Shown here: positions 35,652-43,486 of the stretch, in pieces | Numbering within the stretch: position 1 is the first letter of the stretch | Layout of the letters: each line of letters starts with the position of its first letter | Assembly: GCF_024171815.1 (NCBI RefSeq) | Contig: NZ_JAMTCJ010000003.1 | Location: 992,001-1,056,000, forward strand | Direction: 5' to 3' | DNA length: 64,000 nt | Source of the DNA: Williamsia maris | GTDB taxonomy: Bacteria > Actinomycetota > Actinomycetes > Mycobacteriales > Mycobacteriaceae | The notes under the pieces: generated by a model | What the model was told of the DNA's origin: nothing | The model's database searches: none | What the model saw: the letters and a program-made list of their open reading frames with translations, nothing else | Translations under genes and position numbers: made by a program

Positions 35652-36985
35652 GCAGTGGTCGAGGCACCGATCGCCGCGCCGACCGAGCTGGCCGGTGGGA
35701 GAACTGGGGTCGTACCCAGTCGGTCGTCCCACGCGAGGTGGTCGCGGTCGGAGACGCCGACGACGTGGTGGCCGCGGTCCGGCGGGCGCGGTCGGAGGCG
35801 GTCACCGTCAAGGCGGTGGGCTCGGGACACAGCTTCACCGGTATCGCGGTGGCGCCGGGCATCCAGATCGACACCAGTGCCATGACCGGCCTCGTGCACG
35901 CCGATCCGGCCAACCGACGGGTGACCGTCAGAGCCGGCACCCGACTGCACGAGATGCCCGCGATCCTCGAACCGCTCGGACTCGCGATGCCCAACCTCGG
36001 CGACATCGACCGCCAGAGCATCTCCGGGGCCACCTCCACCGGCACCCACGGCACCGGGCGGAACTTCGGCGGGCTGGCCACGCAGATCGTCGGGGTGCGG
36101 ATGGTGACGGGGACCGGCGAGACGCTGACCGTGACCGACGCCGACCGCGCGACCCTCGAGGCGACCGCCCTGGGACTCGGTGCGCTGGGCATCCTCACCG
36201 AGATCACCCTCGCGTGCGTACCGGCGTTCGCGATCGAGGCCACCGAACGCGCGATGTCGGTGGACGACGCGATCGCCGGGTTCCTCGACGCCGTCACAAC
36301 GCACGACCACCACGAGTTCTACTGGTTCCCGCACACCGATGTCGCGTTGAGCAAGACCAATCGCAGGCTGCCCGCCGACACCGCCGCCACCGGCCCCGGC
36401 CGATTGCGTCGGGTGATCGACGACGAGATCCTCAGCAACGGCATCTTCGGGGTGATGTGCGCTGCGGGTGCCCGTTTCCCCTCGGTGACAGCGCCGTTGG
36501 CGCGGGTGGCCGGCGCGGCGTTGTCGTCGCGACAGATGGTCGAGGCGTCGCACGACGCGTTCGTCTCCGCACGGCGGGTGCGATTCCGCGAGATGGAGTA
36601 CGCGATCCCCCTGGCCGAGATCCCCGACGCGATCGGCGAGATCCGCAGGCTGATCGCCGACTGCGGGCATCGGGTGTCGTTCCCGATCGAGGTGCGCGCC
36701 GCCGCCGCCGACGAGCTCATGCTGTCGACCGCGTCCGGGCAGACCACCGGGTACATCGCCGTGCACCGCTATCACGGGGACCGACCCGACAACTACTTCA
36801 CCGACATCGAGGAGATCCTGTTCCGGCGGGGTGGTCGGCCGCACTGGGCCAAGATGCACACCCGTACCGCCGACGACCTCCGCGAGGTGTACCCGCGTTT
36901 CGACGAGTTCCTCGCGCTCCGTGACGTTCTCGACCCCGACCGGGTGTTCGCGAACGACTACCTCACCACCGTGCTCGGAAGGTGA
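35648..36985 (+). CDS. FAD-linked aldonolactone oxidase (D-arabinono/L-gulono-1,4-lactone oxidase type)
   Basis: The product is 445 aa. GTG at 35648 makes a GTGA overlap; another GTG lies 9 nt upstream. VAO-family FAD domain: VKAVGSGHSFTGIAVAPGIQ, where the His after Gly can bind flavin, NLGDIDRQSISGATSTGTHG. C-terminal ALO domain: FPIEVRAAAADELMLSTASG, PHWAKMHTRTADDLREVYPR, and FDEFLALRDVLDPDRVFAND. Similar to M. tuberculosis Rv1771 L-gulono-1,4-lactone dehydrogenase. It oxidises a sugar lactone. Last gene of the TetR operon. Confidence 0.88.
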   Translation: MSSGRGTDRRADRAGRWENWGRTQSVVPREVVAVGDADDVVAAVRRARSEAVTVKAVGSGHSFTGIAVAPGIQIDTSAMTGLVHADPANRRVTVRAGTRLHEMPAILEPLGLAMPNLGDIDRQSISGATSTGTHGTGRNFGGLATQIVGVRMVTGTGETLTVTDADRATLEATALGLGALGILTEITLACVPAFAIEATERAMSVDDAIAGFLDAVTTHDHHEFYWFPHTDVALSKTNRRLPADTAATGPGRLRRVIDDEILSNGIFGVMCAAGARFPSVTAPLARVAGAALSSRQMVEASHDAFVSARRVRFREMEYAIPLAEIPDAIGEIRRLIADCGHRVSFPIEVRAAAADELMLSTASGQTTGYIAVHRYHGDRPDNYFTDIEEILFRRGGRPHWAKMHTRTADDLREVYPRFDEFLALRDVLDPDRVFANDYLTTVLGR

Positions 36986-37033
36986 TCACCGCGGAGTTCA
37001 CCGCGGCGTGGCCCGTCGTTCGCCGAGGGCCCC

Positions 37034-37039
37034 TACTGT
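37034..37039 (+). promoter_or_regulatory. -10 hexamer TACTGT, leaderless
   Basis: Seven bases before ATG 37047 of the secreted phosphohydrolase. Confidence 0.6.
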
Positions 37040-37046
37040 GCCGGGA

Positions 37047-38252
37047 ATGCGTCTCCGACACCTCGCAGTCCTGCTCGTCGCCTTCGGTTGCGTGCTGTCG
37101 TCGATGACCGGCGTTCCCACCGCGTCCGCGGCGCCCGGGTTCGGTTCGTCGGGCGGAAATCCGACGGTCCGGGTCGCGACGTTCAACGCGAGCCTGAACC
37201 GGCCGGCCGCCGGTGCGCTGCTCACCGACCTGCGTTCCGGGGTCGACCCGCAGGCGCGGACCATCGCGCAGATCGTTCAGATGAATCGCCCGGACATCCT
37301 GCTGCTCAACGAGTTCGACTACTACCCCGATCAGGCCGCAGCGAAACTGTTCGCCCAGAACTATCTGGCGCGTTCGCAGCGTGGGGCCGCACCTATCGAC
37401 TACCCGTACATGTTCACCGCCCCGGTCAACACCGGCGTGCCGACCGGGCGAGACCTCAACGGTGACGGGACGACCGACGGACCCGACGACGCCTATGGGT
37501 TCGGCGCCTTCCCCGGCCAGTACGGGATGCTGGTGCTGTCGAAGTACCCGATCGACACCGCACACGCGAGGACCTTCCAGAAGTTCCTGTGGAAGGACCA
37601 GCCGGGCAACCTCATCCCCCGGGACTACTACGGCGGGAACGCCGATCTGCTGCGCCTGTCGAGCAAGTCGCACTGGGACCTGCCGATCACCATCGGGCGT
37701 CGTACCGTGCACCTGCTCGCATCGCATCCGACGCCGCCGAGTTTCGACGGCCCGGAGGATCGGAACGGGCGGCGCAATCACGACGAGATCCGGCTCTCGG
37801 CCGACTACATCGCGGGCGGATCGCGTGCCGACTACATCTACGACGACTCCGGACGACGTGGCGGACTCGCCCCGGGGTCGTCGTTCGTCATGCTCGGTGA
37901 CCAGAACAGCGACCCCGCCGACGGCGGCCCGCCCGGACCCGGTGTCGGAGCGATCAACCAGGTGCTGACGCTGCCCCGCGTCCGCGACACCCTGCCGACG
38001 TCGCGGGGTGCGGTGGCCGACAGCGCCGCGGCAGGCCAGACCGGCCATCGGACGCCGTCGAAGTACTTCACGGCCGACTTCTCCAAGCCGGTGCCCGGGA
38101 ACCTGCGCGTCGACTACGTCTTGCCGTCGCGCGATCTACCGGTCACCGGGGCGCGGGTGTTCTGGCCCGCTCCCGGAGAACCGGGCCACGAGCTCCTGCC
38201 GCCGAGCACCAGCAGCGATCATCGCCTCGTCTGGGTCGATCTCCGCCCCTGA
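37047..38252 (+). CDS. Secreted endonuclease/exonuclease/phosphatase-family protein
   Basis: The product is 401 aa. Signal peptide: MRLRHLAVLLVAFG then a hydrophobic stretch ending near ASAAPG (residue about 29). EEP-fold motifs: VRVATFNASLNR (Asn), ILLLNEFDYYP (catalytic Glu), HLLASHPTPPSFDGPEDRNG, VMLGDQNSDPADGG (Asp-x-Asn), and SSDHRLVW (catalytic Asp-His). An inserted loop DLNGDGTTDGPDD has the spacing of a Ca-binding turn. It is a metal-dependent phosphodiesterase outside the cell; substrate could be nucleic acid or a phospholipid. The 21-nt repeat array follows its stop. Confidence 0.88.
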   Translation: MRLRHLAVLLVAFGCVLSSMTGVPTASAAPGFGSSGGNPTVRVATFNASLNRPAAGALLTDLRSGVDPQARTIAQIVQMNRPDILLLNEFDYYPDQAAAKLFAQNYLARSQRGAAPIDYPYMFTAPVNTGVPTGRDLNGDGTTDGPDDAYGFGAFPGQYGMLVLSKYPIDTAHARTFQKFLWKDQPGNLIPRDYYGGNADLLRLSSKSHWDLPITIGRRTVHLLASHPTPPSFDGPEDRNGRRNHDEIRLSADYIAGGSRADYIYDDSGRRGGLAPGSSFVMLGDQNSDPADGGPPGPGVGAINQVLTLPRVRDTLPTSRGAVADSAAAGQTGHRTPSKYFTADFSKPVPGNLRVDYVLPSRDLPVTGARVFWPAPGEPGHELLPPSTSSDHRLVWVDLRP

Positions 38253-38256
38253 CGCA

Positions 38257-38352
38257 TTGGGCCCTCGTTCCTCCGTGTTGGGCCCTCGTTCGCCGCTGTT
38301 GGGCCGTCGTTCGCCGCTGTTGGGCCGACATCGCGATGTGTTGGGCCGACGA
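38257..38352 (+). repeat. 21-nt tandem repeat, about 4.5 units
   Basis: Units begin TTGGGCC at 38257, 38278, 38299, 38320 and 38341 (the last is partial). Units 2 and 3 differ at one position (TTGGGCC-C/G-TCGTTCGCCGCTG). It starts 4 nt after a stop codon and ends before the stop of the facing remnant gene. The period is a multiple of three, but it is not inside a supported reading frame. Confidence 0.85.
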
Positions 38353-38357
38353 CGCGG

Positions 38358-38693
38358 TCACCGTTCGACGAATGCCGCTACGAAGGCACGGGGCTCGTCC
38401 ACTGTGACGTCGATGAAGTCGACCTCGACGCCGCGCAGTTCGACACCGGACAGATTGATTCGGACGGTCGTGTCACCGTGACCGAGCACCGCCGACCGTC
38501 CGTCCGCATCGGTTCTCAGTCCCGACAGACCAGTCCTGGCGGCGCGGAATGGTCTCACCGACTCGACGCACTCCATCGGTAGCGTGATTCCCGCGAAGAC
38601 GGTGTTACGCAACAGCAGATCGTCACCACGGATCTCGTGCGGCAGTGTTCGGAACGACGCGAGGAGGCCTAGAATCCAGCACAACGCGTACAC
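38358..38693 (-). pseudogene. C-terminal remnant of a membrane-anchored, PH-like domain protein
   Basis: The supported start is GTG 38693 (111 aa), but the frame stays open and protein-like for about 34 further codons to a stop near 38802, with no ATG or GTG there. The readable part has one hydrophobic helix followed by HEIRGDDLLLRNTVFAGITL, ECVESVRPF and a C-terminal beta-rich segment. This looks like the end of a larger actinobacterial membrane protein whose N-terminal helices have been lost. The permease gene ends at 38802 right at the break. It may be a short functional protein instead. Confidence 0.5.
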
Positions 38694-38801
38694 GCACGCG
38701 AAGCTGACCGCCGTAACCGAATCGGCGAATGCCGTCCGGCCGCGGAGTACGAGCCCATCGAGCCAGTGAACGCCACACCCGCCCCTCGACCGCGAGCGGT
38801 C

Positions 38802-40196
38802 TCACTTACCGGCGTGCATGGCGCGGCGCCGACCGGTGAGCAGGAAGTACCCGATGGTCACACCGGCGAACCACACGGCTCCGACCACGACCGCGATCCG
38901 ACCCGACTCGCTGAAGAAGAGCAGGACGATCACCATCGCGAAGAAGGCAAGCGCGATCGCGGTGGTGATCGGTGCACCCGGGAGGCGGTAGTCCGACGCA
39001 GGCAACGCACCGGCGGCCACCCGCCTCCGATAGATGAAGTGACTGACCAGGATCGAACTCCACACGAAGATGATGCCGACCGTCGACACCGAGGTGATGT
39101 AGGCGAACGCGTGAGCGGGGTCGATGATGTTGACGACGACGCCGAGCACCATGACGCCCGCCGACAGCACGATCCCGGCGACCGGCACGTGGCGCGACGA
39201 CAGCGTCGTCAGCTTCTTCGGGGCGTCGCCGCGCTGGGAGAGGCTGCGGAGCATGCGGCCGGTGGAGTAGATGCCGGAGTTGCACGACGACAGGGCCGCG
39301 GTCAGCAGGATGAAGTTGACGATGCCGGCGGCACCCGGGATGCCGATGTAGGCGAACACCTCGACGAACGGGCTGTTGCCCTCGGAGTAGTTGCGCCACC
39401 CGCGCACCGACAGGATGACGATCAGTGCGCCGACGTAGAACAGTCCGATACGGAACGGCAGGGTGTTGATGGCCTTGCGCAGGGTGACCTTCGGGTCGGC
39501 CGCCTCCCCGGCGGTCACGCCCACCAACTCGACACCGACGTAGGCGAACACGACGATCTGCAGGCTGAGCAACGCGGAGTTGAAGCCCGTCGCGAAGAAG
39601 CCGCCGTCGCCGTACAGGTTGGTCAGCGAGGGGCCGGCGTCCGGGCCGATGCCGGCGATGGGCAGCAGCACCAGGGTGCCGATCAGGATCATGCCGATGA
39701 TGGCGACGACCTTGATCATGGAGAACCAGAACTCGGCCTCGCCGAACACCTTGACCGAGATCAGGTTCGCGACGAACAGCACCAGCAACACGACGAGCGC
39801 GGTGACCCACACCGGGATCGACGGGAACCAGTAGTTGATGTACTTGCCGGCGACGGTGATCTCGGCCATGCAGGTGGTGGTCCACACCGCCCAGTAGGTC
39901 CACCCGTTGGTGAACCCGAGGTACTTGCCGAGGAACTCGTCGGCGTACTCCGAGATCGAGCCCGCGACCGGTCGGTAGATCAGCAGCTCACCGAGCGCGC
40001 GCATCACGACGAAAATGGCGAGTCCGGCGACCAGGTACGCCAGGATCAGGGCCGGGCCGGCCTGCTCGATGGCGCCGCCCGCACCGTAGAAGAGTCCGGT
40101 GCCGATCGCACCGCCGATGGCGATCATCTGCACGGTTCGCGCCGACAGCCCCCGCTGGTATCCGTCCTCGACGACGTCGGTGGTCTCAGAAGTCAT
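38802..40196 (-). CDS. APC-superfamily amino acid permease (CycA/AnsP/GabP type)
   Basis: The product is 464 aa with about twelve helices. Helix 1 has the glycine-rich binding loop IAIGGAIGTGLFYGAGGAIE, then ALGELLIYRPVAGSISEYAD, TNGWTYWAVWTTTCMAEITV, FAYVGVELVGVTAGEAADP and a short cytoplasmic tail. These are the marks of the AAT group that takes up amino acids such as D-alanine, D-serine, glycine, asparagine or GABA with protons. The leaderless TAGTCT hexamer is 6 nt upstream. Confidence 0.9.
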   Translation of the reverse strand: MTSETTDVVEDGYQRGLSARTVQMIAIGGAIGTGLFYGAGGAIEQAGPALILAYLVAGLAIFVVMRALGELLIYRPVAGSISEYADEFLGKYLGFTNGWTYWAVWTTTCMAEITVAGKYINYWFPSIPVWVTALVVLLVLFVANLISVKVFGEAEFWFSMIKVVAIIGMILIGTLVLLPIAGIGPDAGPSLTNLYGDGGFFATGFNSALLSLQIVVFAYVGVELVGVTAGEAADPKVTLRKAINTLPFRIGLFYVGALIVILSVRGWRNYSEGNSPFVEVFAYIGIPGAAGIVNFILLTAALSSCNSGIYSTGRMLRSLSQRGDAPKKLTTLSSRHVPVAGIVLSAGVMVLGVVVNIIDPAHAFAYITSVSTVGIIFVWSSILVSHFIYRRRVAAGALPASDYRLPGAPITTAIALAFFAMVIVLLFFSESGRIAVVVGAVWFAGVTIGYFLLTGRRRAMHAGK

Positions 40197-40202
40197 TGCG
40201 CG

Positions 40203-40208
40203 AGACTA
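40203..40208 (-). promoter_or_regulatory. -10 hexamer TAGTCT, leaderless
   Basis: Six bases before ATG 40196 of the permease. Confidence 0.6.
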
Positions 40209-40215
40209 ACGCCGT

Positions 40216-40231
40216 GGTGACTCGGGTCACC
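40216..40231 (-). terminator. Weak hairpin at the end of the HTH-citrate synthase gene
   Basis: GGTGAC and GTCACC (6 bp) around TCGG, overlapping the gene's stop codon. Short, so only a tentative terminator. Confidence 0.25.
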
Positions 40232-41462
40232 CCGCGGGTCGTACGCCGGTGTAAACACCCTCGGGTCGGTACCGCAGCCGCGGCTCGTGATACTCCTCGA
40301 TCGCGTGTGCGACCCACCCCGCGATGCGCGCGACCGCGAAGATGGTCTCGGCCGCGTCGTCGACCATGCGGTAGCGCAGGGCGATCGCGGCGAGCGCGAG
40401 GTCGGAGTTCACGAAGCCCCCACCCGAACCGCTGACACCGGCGCGAACCGCGTCGACCGCGGCGAGCACATCGCGACCGCCGCTGTCTCCGGCCAGGCCC
40501 TGCAGCAGCGCCTCCCCGCGTGGATCGCGGTGTCGGTAGATGACATGGCCGCAGCCGGGTGGACGGTCGTGCTCGCGCAGATACGAGGCAACCGCGGCGT
40601 CCGGGCCGGCGGCATCCGCCAGCACCGACGAGAGGAAGCCGTAGGCGAGGGTCGTCGCGCCGCCGTGCAGCGGGCCGTCGAACGCTCCCAGCCCGGCCGA
40701 GATGACCGCGTAGATACTGCCGCGTGCGCTCGCGGCGACCCGCGCGGCGATGGTTCCCGCCGCCAGGTCGTGGTCGGCCAGGAGCACCAGGGCCGCGTTG
40801 AGGAGTGTCACACGCCGTGCGGACGGCGCCATGGGGCTCAGCCGCGGCCACAATCGTCGGGCGATGGAGGCGTCGGCGGGCGGCGTCGCGCCGAGCACAG
40901 GGAGAGCGTCGACGACGGCGTCGAGAACGTTCAGCGCCCTCCTTGCGACGCCCTCGGTCTCCTGATCGTGTCGCTGCGGATCGCCGGCGCCGAGCAGGTC
41001 CACCACCACCCGGATGGTGTCGATTCGTCGACCCGGGACACGTGGCACACGGACCGCCGGGGTAACGCGTGACGAGGACACACCTGATGTACCCCAGAGC
41101 ATCTGGGCGACATCGACGAAGTCGGCGGACCGGGCGAGGTCGGTGGCGTCGGTCCCCCGGTAGTACAGGTGCTCGCCCGCGATCAACGTGATCTCGGTGT
41201 GAATGCGTTCGACGATCCCGGCGGGCGGGCGTCGTTGGGTTCGGCGTCGAAACGCCTCGACCTCACCGACGGCGAACAGGCTCCCTCGGACACCCGCGAT
41301 GCGCACGCTGTTCAGTTGCCCGCGGCTGACGTAGGCGTACACCGACTGCGCCTTGACCCCGAGAACCCGCGCCACCTGCGCGGTGGTCAGGAAGTCACGA
41401 CCGTCATGACGCAGCGCCTTCGGCCACCGATGCGGGTGCCCGGATGTTGATCGGATCAACAT
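40227..41462 (-). CDS. Citrate synthase-like protein with N-terminal helix-turn-helix
   Basis: The product is 411 aa. Residues about 23-68 form an excisionase/MerR-like winged helix: DFLTTAQVARVLGVKAQSVY, SRGQLNSVRIAG, LFAVGEVEAF. The rest is citrate synthase-like: GPLHGGATTLAYGF and GCGHVIYRHRDPRGEALLQG with both active-site His, and NSDLALAAIALRYRM near the Asp position. The ATG lies inside a 19-bp palindrome (41444-41462), and GAGGAG is only 3 nt upstream. Divergent from citA. Such fusions exist in actinobacteria; whether it is an enzyme, a regulator sensing acyl-CoA, or both is unknown. Confidence 0.87.
   Translation of the reverse strand: MLIRSTSGHPHRWPKALRHDGRDFLTTAQVARVLGVKAQSVYAYVSRGQLNSVRIAGVRGSLFAVGEVEAFRRRTQRRPPAGIVERIHTEITLIAGEHLYYRGTDATDLARSADFVDVAQMLWGTSGVSSSRVTPAVRVPRVPGRRIDTIRVVVDLLGAGDPQRHDQETEGVARRALNVLDAVVDALPVLGATPPADASIARRLWPRLSPMAPSARRVTLLNAALVLLADHDLAAGTIAARVAASARGSIYAVISAGLGAFDGPLHGGATTLAYGFLSSVLADAAGPDAAVASYLREHDRPPGCGHVIYRHRDPRGEALLQGLAGDSGGRDVLAAVDAVRAGVSGSGGGFVNSDLALAAIALRYRMVDDAAETIFAVARIAGWVAHAIEEYHEPRLRYRPEGVYTGVRPAG
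41444..41462. promoter_or_regulatory. 19-bp palindrome covering the start codon of the HTH-citrate synthase gene
   Basis: Perfect 9-bp arms ATGTTGATC and GATCAACAT around one base. It ends on the start codon and touches TTGACT (41462-41467), which is 17 nt from GAATGT (41485-41490), a possible citA promoter. Confidence 0.65.
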
Positions 41463-41530
41463 TGACTCCTCTCATTCCACCGTCGAATGTAGGCCGAAAG
41501 TCAACGCATCACAGCGAATCGAGGCACAGC

Positions 41531-42676
41531 ATGTCCGTGATCGAGGCCGACCCGGGGTTGTCGAACGTGTCGGTGGCCCACACCGAGATCGGCGATGTCC
41601 GTGGCGAGGAGGGTTTCTACCAGTACCGACAGTTCTCGGCGATCGACCTCGCGCGTCACCGCACGTTCGAGGAGGTCTGGTTCCTGTTCGTGTACGGTCG
41701 GCTCCCCGATGCCGCCGAACTGGCGGAGTTCTCCGCGGAGGTCCGGTCGCTGCGGGCGGTGGACGACGAGTTGATGACCGTGATCCGGGTGGTCGCGACG
41801 ACCGGCAGCGATCACCGTTCGCTCATCGACCTGCGGACCGTGCTGTCGGCGCTCGGGCAGCTCGAAGGGATGTCGCCGTTGTGGGACAGCGACGAGTCCA
41901 CACGGGCACGGCACGCACTGCGGGTCAGCGCGGTCACACCCACGATTCTCGCTGCGCTGCATCGACTCTCGACGGGTGTCGAACCCATGCCGGCACGTGC
42001 GGACCTGGACACCGCGGCGCACTGGTTGTACTCGATCACCGGCGAGGTGCCTGCACCCGAATACGCCCGCGCCGTCGAGCAATACCTGATCGCGACGATC
42101 GACCACGGGTTCAACGCATCGACGTTCACCGCACGGGTGATCGCATCGAGTGGCGCCGATCTGGTGTCGGCGATCTGCGGCGCGATCGGCGCGTTCTCGG
42201 GCCCGCTGCACGGCGGGGCGCCGGATCGGGCGTTGGATGCGCTCGACGAGATCGTCGCCGCAGGTGGCACCGCGGCCGCGGGCGAATGGGCGCGCGAGCA
42301 ACTGGCGTCGGGCCGTCGCATCATGGGGTTCGGTCACGCGGTCTACCGAACCGTCGATCCACGCTCGGAGCTGTTGCGCGAGATAGCGATAGGTCTCGGT
42401 GGCGAATTGGTCTATCTCGCCGTCGACGTCGAGCGCGAGGTCGTGGCGGTCCTCGAGCAGGCCCACCCCGATCGGCCGCTGTACGCGAACGTCGAGTTCT
42501 ACGCCGGGGTGGTGATGGACCGGTGCGGCATCCCGAGATCCATGTTCACGCCGACCTTCACCGTGAGCCGAGTCGTCGGATGGTGCAGCAACGTCCTCGA
42601 ACAGGCACAGAGTCGACGGATCATCCGGCCGCGTGCGCGCTACGTGGGACCAGATGTGGTCGAACTGGTGAGGTGA
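41531..42676 (+). CDS. citA: Citrate synthase 2 (CitA-type)
   Basis: The product is 381 aa, ATG after GAGG. Citrate synthase fold with NASTFTARVIASSGADLVSA, GPLHGGAPDRALDALDEI (His), MGFGHAVYRTVDPRSELL (His), and NVEFYAGVVMDRCGIP. The last motif has Glu where GltA enzymes have catalytic Asp; I recall NVEFWA in M. tuberculosis CitA (Rv0889c), so this is a family trait. It condenses oxaloacetate with acetyl-CoA or a related acyl-CoA. Divergent from the HTH-fused paralogue 68 nt away. Confidence 0.88.
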   Translation: MSVIEADPGLSNVSVAHTEIGDVRGEEGFYQYRQFSAIDLARHRTFEEVWFLFVYGRLPDAAELAEFSAEVRSLRAVDDELMTVIRVVATTGSDHRSLIDLRTVLSALGQLEGMSPLWDSDESTRARHALRVSAVTPTILAALHRLSTGVEPMPARADLDTAAHWLYSITGEVPAPEYARAVEQYLIATIDHGFNASTFTARVIASSGADLVSAICGAIGAFSGPLHGGAPDRALDALDEIVAAGGTAAAGEWAREQLASGRRIMGFGHAVYRTVDPRSELLREIAIGLGGELVYLAVDVEREVVAVLEQAHPDRPLYANVEFYAGVVMDRCGIPRSMFTPTFTVSRVVGWCSNVLEQAQSRRIIRPRARYVGPDVVELVR

Positions 42677-42687
42677 GGACGGGCCGC

Positions 42688-42693
42688 TATCAT
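42688..42693 (+). promoter_or_regulatory. -10 hexamer TATCAT, leaderless
   Basis: Six bases before ATG 42700 of the HAD phosphatase. Confidence 0.65.
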
Positions 42694-42699
42694 CCGGCC

Positions 42700-43362
42700 A
42701 TGGACTTGCCGCGCCGCGTCAGCGCAATTGTTTTCGACTGCGACGGGTTGCTTCTGGACACGGAGACGTGCTGGTCACGTGCCGAGGCCGCGCTGTTCGC
42801 TGATCACGGGTTCGAATTCGGTCCCGCTGAGAAAGATCTACTCATCGGGCGGTCAGTGCCTGCGGCGTGCGCGAACATGGCCCGTCATTTCAGCCGGCCG
42901 GGTGACGGCCCGGCACTGGCGGCCGACCTTCTCGCTCGCGTCGAGGCGGAGCTCGCCCGAGATGTGGATCCCATGCCTGGTGCCCGGGGTCTGCTCGACG
43001 CGCTCGGAGGGCGGGTCCCGATCGCAGTTGCGACCAACAGTCCCCGAGCCATGCTCACGGCAGCGTTGCGGTCGTCCGGTTTCGACCGCTACTTCGAGAC
43101 CTCGGTCGCCGCAGACGAAGTCGATCATCCGAAGCCGCACCCGGAGCTGTATCTCGCGGCGTTCGCGAAGCTGGGTGCCGACCCGACCGATGGTGTTGCC
43201 CTCGAGGACTCGGCCACCGGCGTCACCGCCGCGAAGGCTGCAGGGACGTTTCTGATCACCGTACCGTCGCAGCCGGGCAAGAACCTGAGCGGCGACCTCG
43301 TGACGACATCGCTTGCGGATCCGCTCCTCGTGGCGTGGGCGACGAATGTCGCCGTCACCTAG
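42700..43362 (+). CDS. HAD-family phosphatase (beta-phosphoglucomutase/phosphatase-like)
   Basis: The product is 220 aa. Motif I IVFDCDGLLLDTETCWSRAE with nucleophile and acid Asp, cap with LIGRSVPAACANMA, motif II VATNSPRAML, motif III Lys in VDHPKPHPELYLAAFAKLGA, motif IV ALEDSATGVTAAKAAG. It hydrolyses a small phosphate ester or isomerises a sugar phosphate. Its own promoter is 6 nt upstream, so it is separate from citA 24 nt before. Confidence 0.87.
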   Translation: MDLPRRVSAIVFDCDGLLLDTETCWSRAEAALFADHGFEFGPAEKDLLIGRSVPAACANMARHFSRPGDGPALAADLLARVEAELARDVDPMPGARGLLDALGGRVPIAVATNSPRAMLTAALRSSGFDRYFETSVAADEVDHPKPHPELYLAAFAKLGADPTDGVALEDSATGVTAAKAAGTFLITVPSQPGKNLSGDLVTTSLADPLLVAWATNVAVT

Positions 43363-43451
43363 TGCTGCTCACGGTGACGACCGGATGTTCACCCGAAAAA
43401 GTGTCGAAATTGTTGCGGCTGAGGGGAACCGCCAGTGTCGTACCTGCGTCT

Positions 43452-43457
43452 TATAGT
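43452..43457 (+). promoter_or_regulatory. -10 hexamer TATAGT for the DUF222/HNH gene
   Basis: It lies 29 nt before GTG 43487; a GGGGG site follows 2-7 nt from the start. Confidence 0.45.
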
Positions 43458-43486
43458 TCGTACAGGCGAGACGACGAACGACGGGG

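Noticed and set aside
38257-38352. CRISPR array
   Set aside because: Units are contiguous 21-mers without unique spacers and there are no cas genes.
38766-40220. 484-aa plus-strand ORF opposite the amino acid permease
   Set aside because: Low-complexity Asp/His/Arg-rich translation typical of antisense frames in GC-rich genes; the minus strand encodes a clear permease.
42484-42510. Loss of the catalytic Asp in CitA (NVEFYAG instead of NVDF)
   Set aside because: M. tuberculosis CitA, as I recall it, also has Glu here, so it is a feature of this branch rather than a mutation.
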